In this document: in pieces, positions 22,779-23,651 of the stretch | Position numbering within the stretch: the first letter of the stretch is position 1 | Layout of the letters: each line of letters begins with the position of its first letter | From: CAVTWS01 sp964390555 | GTDB lineage: Bacteria; Actinomycetota; Acidimicrobiia; Acidimicrobiales; SHLQ01 | Length of the DNA: 23,651 nucleotides | Reading direction: 5' to 3' | NCBI GenBank assembly: GCA_964390555.1 | Contig: CAYMJU010000186.1 | Location: 1-23,651, forward strand | Notes under the pieces: generated by a model | The model's input: the letters and a program-made list of their open reading frames with translations, nothing else | Told to the model about the DNA's origin: nothing | The model's database searches: none | Program-made: the position numbers and the translations under genes

Positions 22779-23651
22779 ATGCGGAGATTCGGAGCGGTGC
22801 TGATCTTGGTGGCGGCGTTGGCTGCCGGCTGCGGCGGAGCCGGCGACGACGACGCGGCATCCGTCAGGTCGGCTGATGTCGACAGCCCAGCTGCGACCGC
22901 TGCCGCCGATAGCGGCAACGGCGGCGGGGAGGTGGCGACGGCCGACGACGGCGCGTCGCCCGACGTCACGGAGGCGCCGGCCGAGGGCGATGCGGGTGCC
23001 GCCCCGGCAGCCGCTCCCGGTGAGTCGCCGGCCGTCGGGGCCCCGTCGCCGGGCGACATCGCCGTGGCGTTGCAGCCCGTCGACCTCGGGCGCGACATCG
23101 TCTACATCGGCGACGTGGTGATCGCCGTGGAGGACGTGACAGCGGCGACGACCCAGGCCCACCGAGCGCTCGAGCCGTTCGGTGCCCTCATCTTCGGTCA
23201 AACGACGACCAGCGATCCCGAGCCCCGGACCACGATCACGTTCAAGATCTTGCCCGCCGACTTCAACCCGGCACTGGTGGCCCTCGGCGAGCTCGGCGAT
23301 CTGATCGACCAGAGCGTGACCGCCGAGGACGTCACCGATCGCGTCGTCGACCTGGAGAGCCGGATCACGACCGCCGAGATCAGCCTCACTCGCCTTCGCG
23401 GCTTCCTCGAGGAAGCGACCGATCTCAACAACATCGTGCAGCTCGAAGCCGAGGTGCTTCGCCGCGAGACCGACCTCGAGCTGCTCCGCGGCCAGCTGCG
23501 CGTCCTCCAGACGGCCACGGCCTTGGCCACCATCAACCTCACCCTCGTGGAGGTCCCCGGCCCGCTCCCGACGGCCGGGTTCCGCACCGATCAGTTTGTG
23601 TACCGAGGCCACGACGAAGGCGCCGGCTGCCTCGAGGCCGAGGACGAGGAC
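22779..23651 (+). CDS. DUF4349 domain lipoprotein (3' end beyond window)
   Basis: From ATG 22779, with an AGGAG site 7-8 bases upstream, the frame is open for all 291 codons to the window end. The N-terminus is a lipoprotein signal with lipobox LAAGC (Cys18). A low-complexity Ala/Asp/Gly/Pro linker runs to about residue 90, and the DUF4349 region begins RDIVYIGDVVIAVEDV (105-120). It continues with TITFKILPADFNPALVALGELG and a coiled-coil stretch of about 185-245 (VTDRVVDLESRI, then LEAEVLRRETDLELL), the usual order in this family. A C-terminal transmembrane helix, common in the family, would lie beyond the window. Function is not established; an envelope role is likely. It diverges from the phosphotransferase gene over 124 bp. 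Confidence 0.85.
   Translation, partial: MRRFGAVLILVAALAAGCGGAGDDDAASVRSADVDSPAATAAADSGNGGGEVATADDGASPDVTEAPAEGDAGAAPAAAPGESPAVGAPSPGDIAVALQPVDLGRDIVYIGDVVIAVEDVTAATTQAHRALEPFGALIFGQTTTSDPEPRTTITFKILPADFNPALVALGELGDLIDQSVTAEDVTDRVVDLESRITTAEISLTRLRGFLEEATDLNNIVQLEAEVLRRETDLELLRGQLRVLQTATALATINLTLVEVPGPLPTAGFRTDQFVYRGHDEGAGCLEAEDED

Noticed and set aside
20409..23612. A 1067-codon open frame on the minus strand covering LtrA and beyond
   Set aside because: Only the part to 21596 matches LtrA. The rest is Arg/Gly-rich shadow of the phosphotransferase and DUF4349 genes, expected at high GC.

Overview
This window reads as chromosomal DNA of a high-GC actinobacterium. The inference rests on the pervasive G/C third-position bias, the gene families present (TetR, two P450s, CaiB/BaiF CoA-transferase, crotonase, nitroreductase, LtrA, a DUF4349 lipoprotein, a DUF222/HNH fragment), and start codons that often follow a TAnnnT box by 6-8 nt with no leader. 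The mix suggests Acidimicrobiia (Ilumatobacter-like), but no marker gene here proves it. I saw no tRNA, rRNA, CRISPR array, transposase or integrase.

Left part (1-5800). On the minus strand a TetR regulator precedes an orphan C-terminal piece of an amidohydrolase and the N-terminus of a probable P450 that runs off the window. Divergent from these is a flavin monooxygenase-like protein whose end overlaps a truncated SAM methyltransferase. Next come a secreted alpha/beta-hydrolase lipoprotein and a two-gene unit of an exported, membrane-anchored protein and a 63-residue membrane protein.

Centre (5800-12665, plus strand). A 41-codon stub of a winged-helix regulator leads into two paralogous secreted proteins. 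The second keeps a C-terminal RTX (calcium-binding nonapeptide) array. The first has lost it, and a single RTX unit survives out of frame just before its stop. The two are separated by an AT-rich segment with a perfect 18-bp palindrome. A complete P450, a 1038-residue zinc-ribbon/cyclase/ATPase/TPR protein and a coupled small membrane protein follow.

Right part (12628-22654, mostly minus strand). One operon encodes a dihydrodipicolinate-synthase-like protein without the usual catalytic Lys and Tyr, an amidohydrolase, and a four-helix membrane domain fused to an FAD-linked oxidase. The 3' tail of the amidohydrolase is duplicated downstream. A decayed, frameshifted HNH endonuclease lies on the other strand. 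A second operon (nitroreductase, enoyl-CoA hydratase-like, CoA-transferase) looks like acyl-CoA catabolism. A third (phosphotransferase, LtrA-type membrane protein) follows, with a divergent DUF4349 lipoprotein cut by the window end.

Overall this is an accessory, catabolism-rich region built of small tightly coupled operons. Many of the boundaries between them carry fragments of other genes, so the region appears to have been rearranged repeatedly. Most promising for new biology are the RTX/non-RTX secreted pair with its palindrome, the operon with the altered aldolase-fold protein and membrane-fused oxidase, and the atypical cyclase-ATPase.
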